A DNA stretch of 64,000 bases from Natronococcus sp. A-GB7 (GTDB taxonomy: Archaea; Halobacteriota; Halobacteria; Halobacteriales; Natrialbaceae): positions 83,753 to 147,752 of the forward strand of contig NZ_JARUKV010000012.1 of NCBI RefSeq assembly GCF_029688865.1, in the 5' to 3' direction. Positions 55,076-64,000 of the stretch are shown here, piece by piece. Each line of letters begins with the position of its first letter. Position 1 is the stretch's first letter. The position numbers were made by a program, and so were the translations under genes. The notes below the pieces were generated by a model. It made no database searches. It was not told the DNA's origin and saw only the letters and a list, made by a program, of their open reading frames with translations.

Positions 55076-56041
55076 ATGAGCAGCGTCCGCAAGCCCGACT
55101 GGCTCAAGATGCGTCCGCCGTCGGGACAGGAGTTTACCGACATTCGCAAGCGCCTCCGCGAGCGGAACCTCAACACCGTCTGCGAGGAGGCTAACTGTCC
55201 GAACCTCGGCGAGTGCTGGTCCGGCGGCGCCGGTACCGGCGACGGCGCGGGCGGGACGGCCACGTTCATGCTGATGGGCGATCGCTGCTCTCGAGCCTGC
55301 AACTTCTGTGACGTCCAGACTGGCGGGATGGAGCCGCTCGATCCCGACGAGCCCGCGAACGTCGCCGAGGCCGTCGCCGAGATCGGCCTCGACTACGTTG
55401 TGCTCACGAGCGTTGACCGGGACGACCTGCCGGACCAAGGGGCGGGTCACTTCGCGGAGACGATCCGCGAGATCAAGGATCGCCATCCCGGCATCCTCGT
55501 CGAGGTCCTCATTCCCGACTTCCAGGGAGAAGACCACCTCGTACGGAAGATCATCGACGCCGAGCCGGACGTCATCGCCCACAACGTCGAAACCGTCGAG
55601 CGACTCCAGTTTCCCGTCCGGGATCGGCGAGCGGGATACGAACAGAGCCTGGGCGTGCTCGAGCAGGTCGATCGGGAGTCCGACGTCTACACGAAGACCT
55701 CGATCATGCTCGGCCACGGCGAGTACGACCACGAGGTGTACCGGACCCTTGCAGACCTCCGCGAACGGGGCGTCGACATCGTCACGCTCGGTCAGTACCT
55801 CCGTCCCTCGCGGGACCACCTCGAGGTCCGCCGGTACGACCACCCCGACAAGTACGAGACCTGGCGACGGGTCGCCGAAGAGGAACTCGACTTTCTGTAC
55901 TGCGCCAGTGGACCGATGGTCCGCTCGTCGTACAAGGCCGGGGAACTGTTCGTCGACGCGGTTCTCCGCGAGGGGAAAAGCGTCGCCGAAGCGCGTCGGA
56001 ACGCGCGTGCGGAGTCGAACCCGGCCGAGGCCGCCGAGTAG
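55076..56041 (+). CDS. lipA: Lipoyl synthase
   Basis: Radical-SAM enzyme that inserts two sulfurs into octanoyl-E2 to make lipoyl groups, 321 aa. Auxiliary cluster ligands are in CEEANCPNLGEC and the SAM cluster motif is CSRACNFC. VLTSVDRDDLPDQGAGHFAETIREIK and the C-terminal RSSYKAGE motif complete the family pattern. The start is ATG 55076 (MSSVRKPDWLKMRPPSG). It lies 240 bp before the 2-oxoacid dehydrogenase operon, whose E2 subunit carries the lipoyl lysine, so the pathway is locally complete apart from octanoyl transfer. Confidence 0.97.
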   Translation: MSSVRKPDWLKMRPPSGQEFTDIRKRLRERNLNTVCEEANCPNLGECWSGGAGTGDGAGGTATFMLMGDRCSRACNFCDVQTGGMEPLDPDEPANVAEAVAEIGLDYVVLTSVDRDDLPDQGAGHFAETIREIKDRHPGILVEVLIPDFQGEDHLVRKIIDAEPDVIAHNVETVERLQFPVRDRRAGYEQSLGVLEQVDRESDVYTKTSIMLGHGEYDHEVYRTLADLRERGVDIVTLGQYLRPSRDHLEVRRYDHPDKYETWRRVAEEELDFLYCASGPMVRSSYKAGELFVDAVLREGKSVAEARRNARAESNPAEAAE

Positions 56042-56283
56042 TTCGCCCGCGACTCGTCCCCGTGCCGGAGACCGACCGATCGTCCACTATCTGGATCGTT
56101 TTTCGATATATAACCGGTAAACCTCTTCTTTCGGCGTTCTGACACGGACGATCGGTCGATTCGAGTCGGCTTCACCGACCACTCTCTGCGTGTCGAGCAA
56201 GAATCTCATCGATAGTAAACTATTTACGAAAATCCTTTAACGCGAGCGATAATTCGTTAGGGTATGCACAGGTGGGTACACCC

Positions 56284-57414
56284 GTGAGTACGATACAGCG
56301 AGACCCGCAGGACCGCGTACAGGTGCTCGACGACGCCGGACGCGTTCTCGAGGGCGCCGAGGTGCCCGACCTCCCCGAGGAGGAGTTCGTCCAGATCTAC
56401 GAGCAGATGCGACTCGTCCGCCACTTCGACGAACGGGCCGTGAGCCTGCAGCGCCAGGGTCGGATGGGAACGTATCCACCCCTGTCCGGCCAGGAAGGCT
56501 CCCAGATCGGCAGTGCACACGCACTGGCCGACGAGGACTGGATGTTCCCGAGCTACCGCGAGCACGGCTCGGCGCTCGTGCGGGGCATGTCGCTCAAGCG
56601 GACCCTGCTGTACTGGATGGGCCACGAACTGGGCAACCAGATCCCCGACGACGCCAACATCTTCACCGTGGCTGTCCCGATCGCCACGCAGATACCCCAC
56701 GCGACGGGTGCGGCCTGGGCCTCGAAGCTCAAGGACGAGGAGAAGGCATTCCTCTGTTACTTCGGCGACGGGGCGACGAGCGAGGGCGACTTCCACGAGG
56801 GGCTGAACTTCGCCGGCGTCTTCGACACACCGAACGTCTTCTTCTGTAACAACAACCAGTGGGCGATCTCCGTTCCTCGAGAGCGCCAGACCGCAAGCGA
56901 GACGCTCGCCCAGAAGGCTACCGCCTACGGCTTCGAGGGTGTCCAGGTCGACGGGATGGATCCGCTGGCGGTGTACAAGGTTACTCGCGACGCCGTCGAG
57001 AAGGCGAAGAACCCGGACGCAGTCGAGGACGACTCGCCCGGCAGCGCCACTCGGCCGACGCTCATCGAAGCGGTCCAGTACCGCTTCGGCGCGCACACGA
57101 CGGCCGACGATCCGTCGGTCTACCGCGACGACGAGGAGGTCGAGCGCTGGAAGCAGAAGGATCCGATCCCGCGCATGGAGACGTTCCTGCGTAACAACGG
57201 GATGCTCGACGACGAGCGCGTCGACGCGATCGAGTCCCGGATCACCGAGGACGTCGCCGAGGCGATCGACGCTGCCGAGGCCGTCGAACGACCGGACCCC
57301 GAAGAGATCTTCGCCCACGTCTACGAGGGCATGCCAAAGCGACTACAGGAACAGCTCGAGTGGTTCGAATCGATCCGAGAGCGACACGGCGACGACGCGC
57401 TTCTGGAGGGCTAA
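56284..57414 (+). CDS. pdhA: Pyruvate/2-oxoacid dehydrogenase E1 alpha subunit
   Basis: Thiamine-diphosphate-dependent decarboxylase alpha chain, 376 aa. The ThDP motif runs [36 protein letters not shown]. The phosphorylation-loop region [29 protein letters not shown] is present. The start is GTG 56284 (read as [20 protein letters not shown]), which matches the usual haloarchaeal beginning; a GTG at 56272 would add four residues. First gene of the operon pdhA-pdhB-pdhC-lpdA. The physiological 2-oxoacid is uncertain, because haloarchaea oxidise pyruvate mainly by ferredoxin oxidoreductase. Confidence 0.95.
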   Translation: MSTIQRDPQDRVQVLDDAGRVLEGAEVPDLPEEEFVQIYEQMRLVRHFDERAVSLQRQGRMGTYPPLSGQEGSQIGSAHALADEDWMFPSYREHGSALVRGMSLKRTLLYWMGHELGNQIPDDANIFTVAVPIATQIPHATGAAWASKLKDEEKAFLCYFGDGATSEGDFHEGLNFAGVFDTPNVFFCNNNQWAISVPRERQTASETLAQKATAYGFEGVQVDGMDPLAVYKVTRDAVEKAKNPDAVEDDSPGSATRPTLIEAVQYRFGAHTTADDPSVYRDDEEVERWKQKDPIPRMETFLRNNGMLDDERVDAIESRITEDVAEAIDAAEAVERPDPEEIFAHVYEGMPKRLQEQLEWFESIRERHGDDALLEG

Positions 57415-57415
57415 T

Positions 57416-58402
57416 ATGGCTGCAGAATCGGAAAACCTCACGCTGGTACAGGCGGTACGAGACGGGTTGCAAAGCGAGATGGAACGCGACGACGACGTGA
57501 TCGTCATGGGCGAGGACGTCGGGAAAAACGGCGGCGTCTTTCGCGCCACGGAGGGGCTGTACGACGAGTTCGGCGAGAACCGCGTTATCGACACGCCGCT
57601 TGCAGAGTCGGGGATCGTCGGCACGGCGGTCGGCATGGCCGCCTACGGGATGCGTCCCGTCCCCGAGATGCAGTTCCTCGGCTTTATCTACCCCGCGTTC
57701 GACCAGATCGTCTCCCACGCTGCGCGCCTGCGGACGCGCTCCCGCGGGCGGTACACCTGTCCGATGGTCATCCGCGCCCCCTACGGCGGCGGGATTCGGG
57801 CACCCGAACACCACTCCGAGTCCTCGGAGGCGATGTTCATACATCAGCCCGGCCTGAAGGTCGTCATCCCCTCGACCCCCTACGACACGAAGGGGCTGCT
57901 GGCGAGTGCGATCCGCTCGCCCGATCCGGTGCTCTTTCTCGAGCCGAAACTCATCTACCGGGCGTTCCGCGAGGAGGTTCCGAACGAGTCCTACGAGGTC
58001 CCGATCGGCGAGGCAGCCGTCCGCCGCGAAGGGTCGGATATCTCCGTGTTCACGTGGGGCGCGATGAGCCGTCCGACCCTCGAGGCCGCCGAGAACCTCG
58101 CGGGCGAGATCGACGTCGAAGTCGTCGACCTGCGGACGCTGTCGCCGCTCGACGAGGAGACGATCGTCGAGTCGTTCAAGAAGACGGGTCGCGCGGCGGT
58201 CGTCCACGAGGCGCCCAAGACGGGCGGCCTCGGCGCGGAGATCGCCGCGACGATCCAGGAGGAAGCCCTGCTCTACCAGGAGGCTCCCGTCGGGCGTATC
58301 ACGGGGTTCGACACGCCGTTCCCGCTGTACGCCCTCGAGGACTACTACCTGCCCGAGCCGGCACGCATCGAGGACGGAATCCGAGACACGATGGGGTTCT
58401 AA
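57416..58402 (+). CDS. pdhB: Pyruvate/2-oxoacid dehydrogenase E1 beta subunit
   Basis: Beta chain of the E1 heterotetramer, 328 aa, starting 1 bp after the pdhA stop. Motifs: MGEDVGKNGGVFRATEGL, RVIDTPLAESGIVGTAVGMAAYGMRPVPEMQF, FDQIVSHAARLRTRS and the C-terminal ITGFDTPFPLYALEDYYLPEPARIEDGI. The conserved E in the LAESG segment contacts the ThDP pyrimidine. Intact and of normal length. Confidence 0.96.
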   Translation: MAAESENLTLVQAVRDGLQSEMERDDDVIVMGEDVGKNGGVFRATEGLYDEFGENRVIDTPLAESGIVGTAVGMAAYGMRPVPEMQFLGFIYPAFDQIVSHAARLRTRSRGRYTCPMVIRAPYGGGIRAPEHHSESSEAMFIHQPGLKVVIPSTPYDTKGLLASAIRSPDPVLFLEPKLIYRAFREEVPNESYEVPIGEAAVRREGSDISVFTWGAMSRPTLEAAENLAGEIDVEVVDLRTLSPLDEETIVESFKKTGRAAVVHEAPKTGGLGAEIAATIQEEALLYQEAPVGRITGFDTPFPLYALEDYYLPEPARIEDGIRDTMGF

Positions 58403-58403
58403 C

Positions 58404-60053
58404 ATGGTACGAGAGTTCAAACTACCCGACGTCGGCGAGGGAGTCGCCGAGGGCGAACTGGTCAGCTGGCTGGTCGAGGAAGGTGACGAGGTCAGCGAGG
58501 ACCAGCCGGTTGCGGAGGTCGAGACCGACAAGGCCCTCGTCGAAGTCCCCTCGCCGGTCAACGGCACTGTCAGAGAACTGCACTGGGAGGAAGGCGAGAT
58601 GGTCCCCGTCGGCGATCTGTTCGTCACGTACGACGTCGAGGGCGAGGAAAGCGAGGCGCCGAGCACGGAAGAGCCGACCGCGTCGGAAGACGAACGGGCG
58701 GGCGAACCGCCGGGCGTCGACTCGCCCGAGGAGGCCCAGGCGAGCACGGACGACGAACCCGCCGGCGACGCCGGCGCGACGGGTGCCGAAACCGGCGAGG
58801 TCGAACCGCCCGAAGACCGGGTCTTCGCACCGCCACGCGTGCGACGGCTGGCCCGTGAGGAGGGGATCGACCTCTCGAGGCTCGAGGGCAGCGGCCCTGG
58901 CGGTCGAATCACCGCAGCGGACGTAGAGGCCGCTGCGGGCGGCTCGGACGCGTCCTCGAGGTCGGCGGAAGCCGAGACGATGCCCGAGGAATCCACGTCT
59001 GACACGGGAGCGGACCCGGCTCCCGACACGGCCGACACCGCCGCGGCCGACACCGGGGCGGCCGGAGCGCAGACGGCACAGACGACCACACCGACACAGG
59101 TCGAGTCTGCTGATCGCGACCGAACGCTGGCCGCGCCCGCCACCCGGAAGCTCGCAAAGGAGGAGGGCGTCGACATCGACGCCGTTCCGACCGACGAGGA
59201 ACGCGACGGCGAGGCGTTCGTCACGCCCGACGCCGTCCGGGAGTACGCGGAGGCCCAGCAGCGGGCACAGGAGGCAGACGCCGAGGCCGTTTCTGCGGGT
59301 GAGCCGGTCGGCGCGAAGGGCGCCGAGTTCGCCGAGGGCGAACGCGAGCGCCGGGAGCCGTTCAAGGGCGTCCGGAAGACGATCGCCGACGCGATGGTCG
59401 AGTCGAAGTACTCGGCGCCCCACGTCACTCACCACGACGAGGTCGACGTCACCGAACTCGTCGAGGCCCGAGAACGTCTCAAACCCCGGGCCGAGGAACA
59501 GGGGATCAGCCTCACGTACATGCCGTTCATCATGAAGGCCGTGACGGCCGCGCTGAAGGAGTACCCCGAAATGAACGCGGTGATCGACGAGGACAACGAG
59601 GAGATCGTCTATCGGGACTACTACAACGTCGGCATCGCCACGGCGACCGACGTCGGCCTGATGGTCCCCGTCCTCGAGGACGCCGACCGGAAGGGACTCC
59701 TGCAGCTGTCCTCGGAGATGAACGAACTCGTCACGAAGGCCCGCGAACGGTCGATCAGCCCCGACGAACTCCGGGGGTCGACGTTTACGATCACGAACAT
59801 CGGCGGGATCGGCGGCGAGTACGCGACGCCGATCATCAACTACCCCGAGGCGGGGATCCTCGCGATCGGCGAGATCAAGCGCAAACCCCGCGTCGTCACC
59901 GACGAAAACGGCGCGGAGTCGATCGAACCACGTTCGGTGATGACGTTGTCGCTGTCGTTCGATCACCGGCTGATCGACGGCGCGGTCGGCGCACAGTTTA
60001 CGAACGAACTGATGGAGTACCTCGAGAATCCGGAACTGCTACTGCTCGAATGA
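58404..60053 (+). CDS. pdhC: Dihydrolipoamide acyltransferase E2
   Basis: Core of the 2-oxoacid dehydrogenase complex, 549 aa. A single lipoyl domain has its lysine at K43 (ETDKALVEV). After an acidic linker comes a peripheral-subunit-binding domain at 141-177 (FAPPRVRRLAREEGIDLSRLEGSGPGGRIT). A second, diverged copy at 242-283 (LAAPATRKLAKEEGVDIDAV) follows another Ala/Thr/Asp linker. The catalytic acyltransferase domain ends with H521 in SFDHRLIDGAVGAQF. It starts 1 bp after pdhB. Two binding domains on one chain are worth noting. Confidence 0.95.
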   Translation: MVREFKLPDVGEGVAEGELVSWLVEEGDEVSEDQPVAEVETDKALVEVPSPVNGTVRELHWEEGEMVPVGDLFVTYDVEGEESEAPSTEEPTASEDERAGEPPGVDSPEEAQASTDDEPAGDAGATGAETGEVEPPEDRVFAPPRVRRLAREEGIDLSRLEGSGPGGRITAADVEAAAGGSDASSRSAEAETMPEESTSDTGADPAPDTADTAAADTGAAGAQTAQTTTPTQVESADRDRTLAAPATRKLAKEEGVDIDAVPTDEERDGEAFVTPDAVREYAEAQQRAQEADAEAVSAGEPVGAKGAEFAEGERERREPFKGVRKTIADAMVESKYSAPHVTHHDEVDVTELVEARERLKPRAEEQGISLTYMPFIMKAVTAALKEYPEMNAVIDEDNEEIVYRDYYNVGIATATDVGLMVPVLEDADRKGLLQLSSEMNELVTKARERSISPDELRGSTFTITNIGGIGGEYATPIINYPEAGILAIGEIKRKPRVVTDENGAESIEPRSVMTLSLSFDHRLIDGAVGAQFTNELMEYLENPELLLLE

Positions 60054-60090
60054 TGAACCTTACTACACTGCCACGAGAGGGAGTTAACTG

Positions 60091-61563
60091 ATGGTCGTCG
60101 GAGACGTCACCACCGGGACAGACGTACTGGTCATCGGCGCGGGCCCCGCAGGCTATGTGGCCGCGATCCGGGCCGGACAGCTCGATCTGGACGTAACGCT
60201 CGTCGAAAAGGACGCTTACGGAGGGACCTGCCTGAACGACGGCTGTATCCCCTCGAAGGCGCTGATTACCGCTACCGACGTTGCCCACGAGGCGGGCAAC
60301 GCCGAGGAGATGGGGATCCACGCCGACCCCGCGGTCGATCTCGCGGGAATGATGGGCTGGAAGGACGACGTCGTCGATCAGCTCACCGGCGGCGTCGAGA
60401 AACTGTGTAAGGCAAACGGCGTCAACCTACTGGAGGGGACCGCCACCTTCGCCGACGAGAACACCGTCCGGGTCTCTCACAGCGGCGAGGGCCAGGGCTC
60501 CGAGACCCTCGAGTTCGAACACGCTATCGTCGCGACGGGATCGCGTCCGATCGAGATCCCCGGCTTCGAGTACGACGACGAGCCGGTGATCGACTCGACC
60601 CAGGCGCTCGCGCTCGAGTCGGTACCGGACTCGATGGTGATCGTCGGCGCCGGTTACATCGGTATGGAGCTGGCGGGCGTCTACGCCAAGCTCGGTACCG
60701 ACGTGACCGTCATCGAGATGCTCGATTCGATCCTGCCGGGCTACGACGACGATCTCAAACGTCCCGTCAAACAGCGCGCGAACGACCTCGGGATCGACTT
60801 TCACTTCGGCTACGCGGCCTCGGAGTGGGAACAGCAGGGCGACGGCATCCGCGTCGTCGCCGAGGCACCCGACGAGGCGGCCGCCGACGGCGGAAGCGAG
60901 GCGAGCGCGGAGGCCGTCGAGGACGACCTCCTCGAGCTCGACGCCGAGAAGGTCCTCGTCGCCGTCGGCCGCGAGCCGGTGTCGGACTCGCTCGAGCTCG
61001 AGGAAGCCGGCGTCGAAACCGACGATCGCGGGTTCATCCAGACCGACTCGCGTGCGCGCTCGAACGTCGAGCACATCTTCGCCGTCGGCGACGTCGCGGG
61101 TGAGCCCATGCTCGCCCACAAGGGCAGTATGGAAGGGCAGGTCGCCGCCGAGGTGATCGCCGGCGAGCCGTCGGCGATCGACTACCAGGCGATGCCCGCG
61201 GCGGTGTTTACCGAACCCGAGATCGGCACCGTCGGAATGTCCGAGAGTGAGGCCGAGGATGCCGGCTTCGAGACCGTCGTCGGGAAGTTCCCGTTCCGGG
61301 CCAGCGGCCGCGCGCTGACGACCGGCGAGTCCGACGGGTTCGTCAAGATCGTCGCCGACGACGACCAGGGCTACGTGCTGGGTGCCCAGATCGTCGGTCC
61401 GGAAGCGTCCGAACTGATCGCCGAACTCGGGCTCGCGATCGAGCTCGGCGCGACCCTCGAGGACGTCGCCTCGACGGTCCACACCCATCCGACGCTCTCG
61501 GAGTCGGTGATGGAGGCTGCCGAGAACGCGCTCGGCCACGCGATTCACACGCTGAACCGATAG
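60091..61563 (+). CDS. lpdA: Dihydrolipoamide dehydrogenase E3
   Basis: FAD-dependent disulfide oxidoreductase that reoxidises the E2 lipoyl group with NAD+, 490 aa. FAD motif GAGPAGYVAAIRAG at 16-29, redox-active disulfide C47/C52 (GGTCLNDGCIPSK), NAD-binding GAGYIGMELAGVYAKLG, and the catalytic histidine-glutamate pair near H466 and E471 (HTHPTLSE). An acidic insertion of about 25 residues at roughly 265-290 (EAAADGGSEASAEAVEDD) lies in the NAD domain. Last gene of the operon, 37 bp after pdhC. Confidence 0.97.
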   Translation: MVVGDVTTGTDVLVIGAGPAGYVAAIRAGQLDLDVTLVEKDAYGGTCLNDGCIPSKALITATDVAHEAGNAEEMGIHADPAVDLAGMMGWKDDVVDQLTGGVEKLCKANGVNLLEGTATFADENTVRVSHSGEGQGSETLEFEHAIVATGSRPIEIPGFEYDDEPVIDSTQALALESVPDSMVIVGAGYIGMELAGVYAKLGTDVTVIEMLDSILPGYDDDLKRPVKQRANDLGIDFHFGYAASEWEQQGDGIRVVAEAPDEAAADGGSEASAEAVEDDLLELDAEKVLVAVGREPVSDSLELEEAGVETDDRGFIQTDSRARSNVEHIFAVGDVAGEPMLAHKGSMEGQVAAEVIAGEPSAIDYQAMPAAVFTEPEIGTVGMSESEAEDAGFETVVGKFPFRASGRALTTGESDGFVKIVADDDQGYVLGAQIVGPEASELIAELGLAIELGATLEDVASTVHTHPTLSESVMEAAENALGHAIHTLNR

Positions 61564-61699
61564 TCCGGAACCGACGCCCGAGCCGACGAACGCTTTTTTC
61601 TTGGACTCAGAAACGACCGAAAACTATCCCGAGTTTCCCGACCGACGAGAACCGACTTAATAACCCTTCATTGGGCGGTACCTACGGACGGATGTGACT

Positions 61700-62860
61700 A
61701 TGACATCTACCACATCCTCCGGGATCCGGCGCCGAACCGTCCTCTCGATCGCTGGCGCTGGCGCACTCGGTACACTGGCTGGCTGTATCTCCGCGACGGA
61801 CGACGACGGCAGTGCCGAGCGCGACGACAGCGACGCGGAGAAGGCGGAGACGGACGACGACGAGCCGCTGACTGACTACCAGTACACGGCCCCGCCGCAG
61901 ATCGTCGACCTCGCGGACCAGGGGTACGAGTCGACGCTCCGAACCGTTCCTGCCCGCCACGAACTCGTCACCGAGGCGGGATCGGGCGGACCCGTCGAAC
62001 TCCCCGAGGTGTGGGCCTGGCAGGCCGACGACCTCGAGCCGTCGGTCCCCGGCCCGATCTACCGCATGACCGAGGGCGATACGTTCGAACTCACATACGA
62101 CAACAGCGAGCACGGCCGCCCGCATACTGTTCACGTTCATGCGGTCGGCAAGACCTGGGCCGACGACGGCGCGCCGGTAACCAACCGGGAGCACGTCGGC
62201 CCTGGCGAGAGTCATACCTACACACTCCACGCCGACGTCCCGGGAACGCACGTCTACCACTGTCACTACCAGACGCACAACCACCTCGATATGGGAATGT
62301 ACGGAATCCTCCGCGTGGATCCGGAGGGCTACGAGGCCCCCGACAGGGAGTACTTCCTGACGCTTCGGGACTGGGATACGCGACTCCACGACCGCGAAGC
62401 CGGCGGCGGTGCCGACTACAGTCCGTCCGCTCGGTCCTCGGACGCCTACACGATCAACGGCCGGAGCGCACCCACTACGTTCCATCCCGAACTGGGGTCG
62501 CCGCTGCTCGTCTCCGAGGGCGAGACGATGCGTATCCATCTGGCGAACAACGGATACGAATCTCACCCGTTCCACACGCACGGCCATCGGTTCACCGTCG
62601 TCGAGAAGGACGGCTCGGTCGTTCCCGAAGCCGCCCGGTACGAGGAGGACGTGATCAACATCGCGCCCGCCGAACGGTACACGATCGAACTCGAGGCGGA
62701 CGCCGATCCCGGAATCTACCCGGCACACTGTCACAAGGTTCACCACGTAACGACCGAGGACCGCTACCCGGGCGGGATGGCGACGGCGATCGTCTACGAG
62801 GAAGCGATGGAAACCGAGGAGTTCGGCGAGATAATGTCGGATGCCGGATACGACAGCTGA
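61700..62860 (+). CDS. Tat-exported two-domain multicopper oxidase
   Basis: Extracytoplasmic copper oxidase of 386 aa. A Tat lipoprotein signal (RRRTVLSIAGAGALGTLAGC) ends at C29, followed by an Asp/Ser linker. Cupredoxin domain 1 shows HVHAVGKTW and HVYHCHYQTHNHLDMGMYG; domain 2 shows HPFHTHGHRFTVV and YPAHCHKVHHVTTEDRYPGGM. Both domains carry a His-Cys-His...His...Met set, so both could hold type 1 copper and share the trinuclear or type 2 site, as in small laccases or nitrite reductase relatives. A GTG at 61694 is an alternative start. Promoter TATA-like CTTAATAA lies about 40 bp upstream. Confidence 0.88.
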   Translation: MTSTTSSGIRRRTVLSIAGAGALGTLAGCISATDDDGSAERDDSDAEKAETDDDEPLTDYQYTAPPQIVDLADQGYESTLRTVPARHELVTEAGSGGPVELPEVWAWQADDLEPSVPGPIYRMTEGDTFELTYDNSEHGRPHTVHVHAVGKTWADDGAPVTNREHVGPGESHTYTLHADVPGTHVYHCHYQTHNHLDMGMYGILRVDPEGYEAPDREYFLTLRDWDTRLHDREAGGGADYSPSARSSDAYTINGRSAPTTFHPELGSPLLVSEGETMRIHLANNGYESHPFHTHGHRFTVVEKDGSVVPEAARYEEDVINIAPAERYTIELEADADPGIYPAHCHKVHHVTTEDRYPGGMATAIVYEEAMETEEFGEIMSDAGYDS

Positions 62861-62881
62861 GCCGCGGGAGACTCGGTCGGT

Positions 62882-63163
62882 CTACTGGACGTAGAGCGAG
62901 TACGCGATCACTGAAAAGCCCGCGAGAACGAGCAGGCTTTCGAGAAGCACCCCAGTTATGAGCGAGACGCCGAGCAGTTCGTGAAGCACGCCCGCCAGAA
63001 CGAAACCGAGGGTGACGATACCGAACCCTCCCGCGAGATAGCCAAGCGCCGGCTGGCGGGTTCGGCGGTAGGCCTTGAACGCAAAGTACGTGATCACGCT
63101 GCCGACGACGAGAACGAGGGTCTTGACGATTGCCAATACGAGCGCAGTTTCTATTCCAGTCAT
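62882..63163 (-). CDS. Three-TM small membrane protein
   Basis: A 93-aa protein made almost entirely of three hydrophobic segments: ALVLAIVKTLVLVVGSVITYFAFKAYR, ALGYLAGGFGIVTLGFVLAGVLHELLG and GVLLESLLVLAGFSVIAYSLYV. Such proteins are frequent beside small HTH regulators in haloarchaea. Its start overlaps the HTH gene by 4 bp (ATGA), so they form an operon. Probably part of a membrane-linked regulatory pair; no more can be said. Confidence 0.8.
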   Translation of the reverse strand: MTGIETALVLAIVKTLVLVVGSVITYFAFKAYRRTRQPALGYLAGGFGIVTLGFVLAGVLHELLGVSLITGVLLESLLVLAGFSVIAYSLYVQ

Positions 63164-63537
63164 GTCTCCTTTCGTACCTCAGACCACAGTTCGGCGAGCC
63201 GTTCGTCAGCTGTCCGAGCTGGACGCTCGATCTGTACCGACAGCGACCGATCGTCCTCGAGCACGAGCGTGATTTCGTCGAACGCGACTGAGTACTTGCT
63301 CGCGTGATGACCGTCACGCCGGATTTCGGTCGACTCCTCGAGCAGCGTCGAGTCGGTCAGCAGCTCCAGCTTGCGGTATAACGTCGACTGCGGGATCTCG
63401 CACCGAGCGTTGAGCTCCGACGCTGTCATCGGCTCCTCGAGTTTCCGGATGATCTCCCGGCAGTCGGGATCGTCGAGCGCAGAACAGATCACTTCCGGTG
63501 ACGGCGGCGGTTCCGAAGTGATCGGATCCTGGACCAT
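63160..63537 (-). CDS. Winged-helix (ArsR-like) transcriptional regulator
   Basis: A 125-aa protein with a winged helix-turn-helix: ICSALDDPDCREIIRKLEEPMTASELNARCEIPQSTLYRKLELLTDSTLLEESTEIRRDGHHASKYSVAFDEITL. The recognition helix is about IPQSTLYRKLELL. It is translationally coupled to the three-TM protein and lies downstream and convergent to the multicopper oxidase gene, which it might regulate, though that is only proximity. Confidence 0.85.
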   Translation of the reverse strand: MVQDPITSEPPPSPEVICSALDDPDCREIIRKLEEPMTASELNARCEIPQSTLYRKLELLTDSTLLEESTEIRRDGHHASKYSVAFDEITLVLEDDRSLSVQIERPARTADERLAELWSEVRKET

Positions 63538-64000
63538 TCGTCTTCCTCTTGCAACGCACGGGGTTTATTGGCATCGATGCGGATCGCCGTTTCCGCTCGC
63601 GAACGTCGTACGGCTCCCCTCTCGAAGCCTTCTTGCACGTTCGTGTCCGAGGTCCGAGTACGCGGGTATCATTCGGCCCGACCGAACCTTCGAGGGTGGG
63701 ATGAACGGCCGACCTCCGCCCGCGTAACACTTGTCTCAGCGAGCTCGAGGCGTCGCCATCACGGAAATGTCAGATAGGACTCTATTGAGTGGGAAACCAT
63801 GGTACGGTACCGCGATCCGAACTGTATTCGATTCGACAGCCTTATATAATAACCCGCTACTCGTTACTACTGTGATCGACGTGGCGTCCGCCACGTTCCC
63901 TCCGGCCACATCCGGCACGGAGGCAGGTGTTCCATCCCGCCTCGTCGCCGACCACCCGGTCGGCAGGGTTCGGCGATCGCCTCCGGATGCGAGTTCCGGT
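63538..64000. other. Right-end intergenic region with a possible truncated gene start
   Basis: This 463-bp stretch up to the window edge has a good TATA-like element (TATATAAT, about 63843-63850). A GTG at 63872 about 25 bp later opens a plus-strand frame (VIDVASATFPPATSGTEAG...) to the edge. That may be the start of a gene cut by the window, but 43 residues show no family. Nothing else is supported. Confidence 0.3.

Overview
The window reads as chromosomal DNA of an extremely halophilic archaeon (class Halobacteria; a natrialbal genus is my guess from general look only). Evidence: high G+C with frequent CTCGAG, proteins very rich in Asp/Glu, twin-arginine (Tat) signal peptides on secreted proteins, archaeal TATA-like boxes about 25-30 nt before many start codons (leaderless genes), and archaeal marker genes: thermosome, RIO1 kinase, KH-domain Dim2/Pno1-like protein, PAC2 protein, tRNA-splicing endonuclease EndA, MC1 chromatin protein and two-gene archaeal PheRS. 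No rRNA or tRNA gene was recognised.

Layout. 1-3.5 kb: small hypothetical, ABC-2 exporter pair, ArsA/Get3 ATPase. 3.8-8.2 kb: bacterial-type NAD+ DNA ligase, then a selenium-binding-protein (SBP56) gene flanked by two small [2Fe-2S] ferredoxins. 8.4-13.7 kb: RIO1, phosphoesterase, PAC2, KH protein and thermosome (ribosome assembly and proteostasis). 13.9-21.4 kb: ornithine-cyclodeaminase family enzyme, sugar transporter, DUF2071 protein, LeuRS, Hsp20, peroxiredoxin. 21.5-26.2 kb: an accessory island. 26.2-39.4 kb: prephenate dehydratase, MC1, AbrB-like regulator, very long Tat-exported M14 carboxypeptidase, pheST, trpS, an ogt gene broken by an in-frame stop, endA, and a NucS-N/zinc-finger protein. 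39.5-54.9 kb: HD hydrolases, phnDCE uptake operon, several small enzymes, a Ski2/Hel308-type helicase, a MATE exporter. 55-61.6 kb: lipoyl synthase followed by a complete pyruvate/2-oxoacid dehydrogenase operon (E1 alpha, E1 beta, E2, E3). 61.7-64 kb: Tat-exported two-domain multicopper oxidase and a small HTH/membrane-protein operon.

The most interesting part is the island at about 21.9-26.2 kb. It starts inside a decapitated ABC permease gene with a CRISPR array (nine near-identical 30-bp repeats plus one degenerate terminal repeat, nine spacers). A 609-bp non-coding interval follows, containing many short hairpins. Next comes a divergently oriented, catalytically intact TnpB/Cas12-like RuvC nuclease of 389 aa, then a two-gene operon of clearly lower G+C: a ComEC-like metallo-beta-lactamase-fold hydrolase and a four-TM membrane protein. 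No Cas1, Cas2, Cascade gene or TnpA is present. The array could work with this TnpB as a minimal type V-U-like system. The more conservative reading is a stand-alone type I-B array, because its repeat resembles those of haloarchaeal I-B systems, lying next to an IS1341-type tnpB. I could not run searches, so family calls rest on visible motifs and memory of the families.
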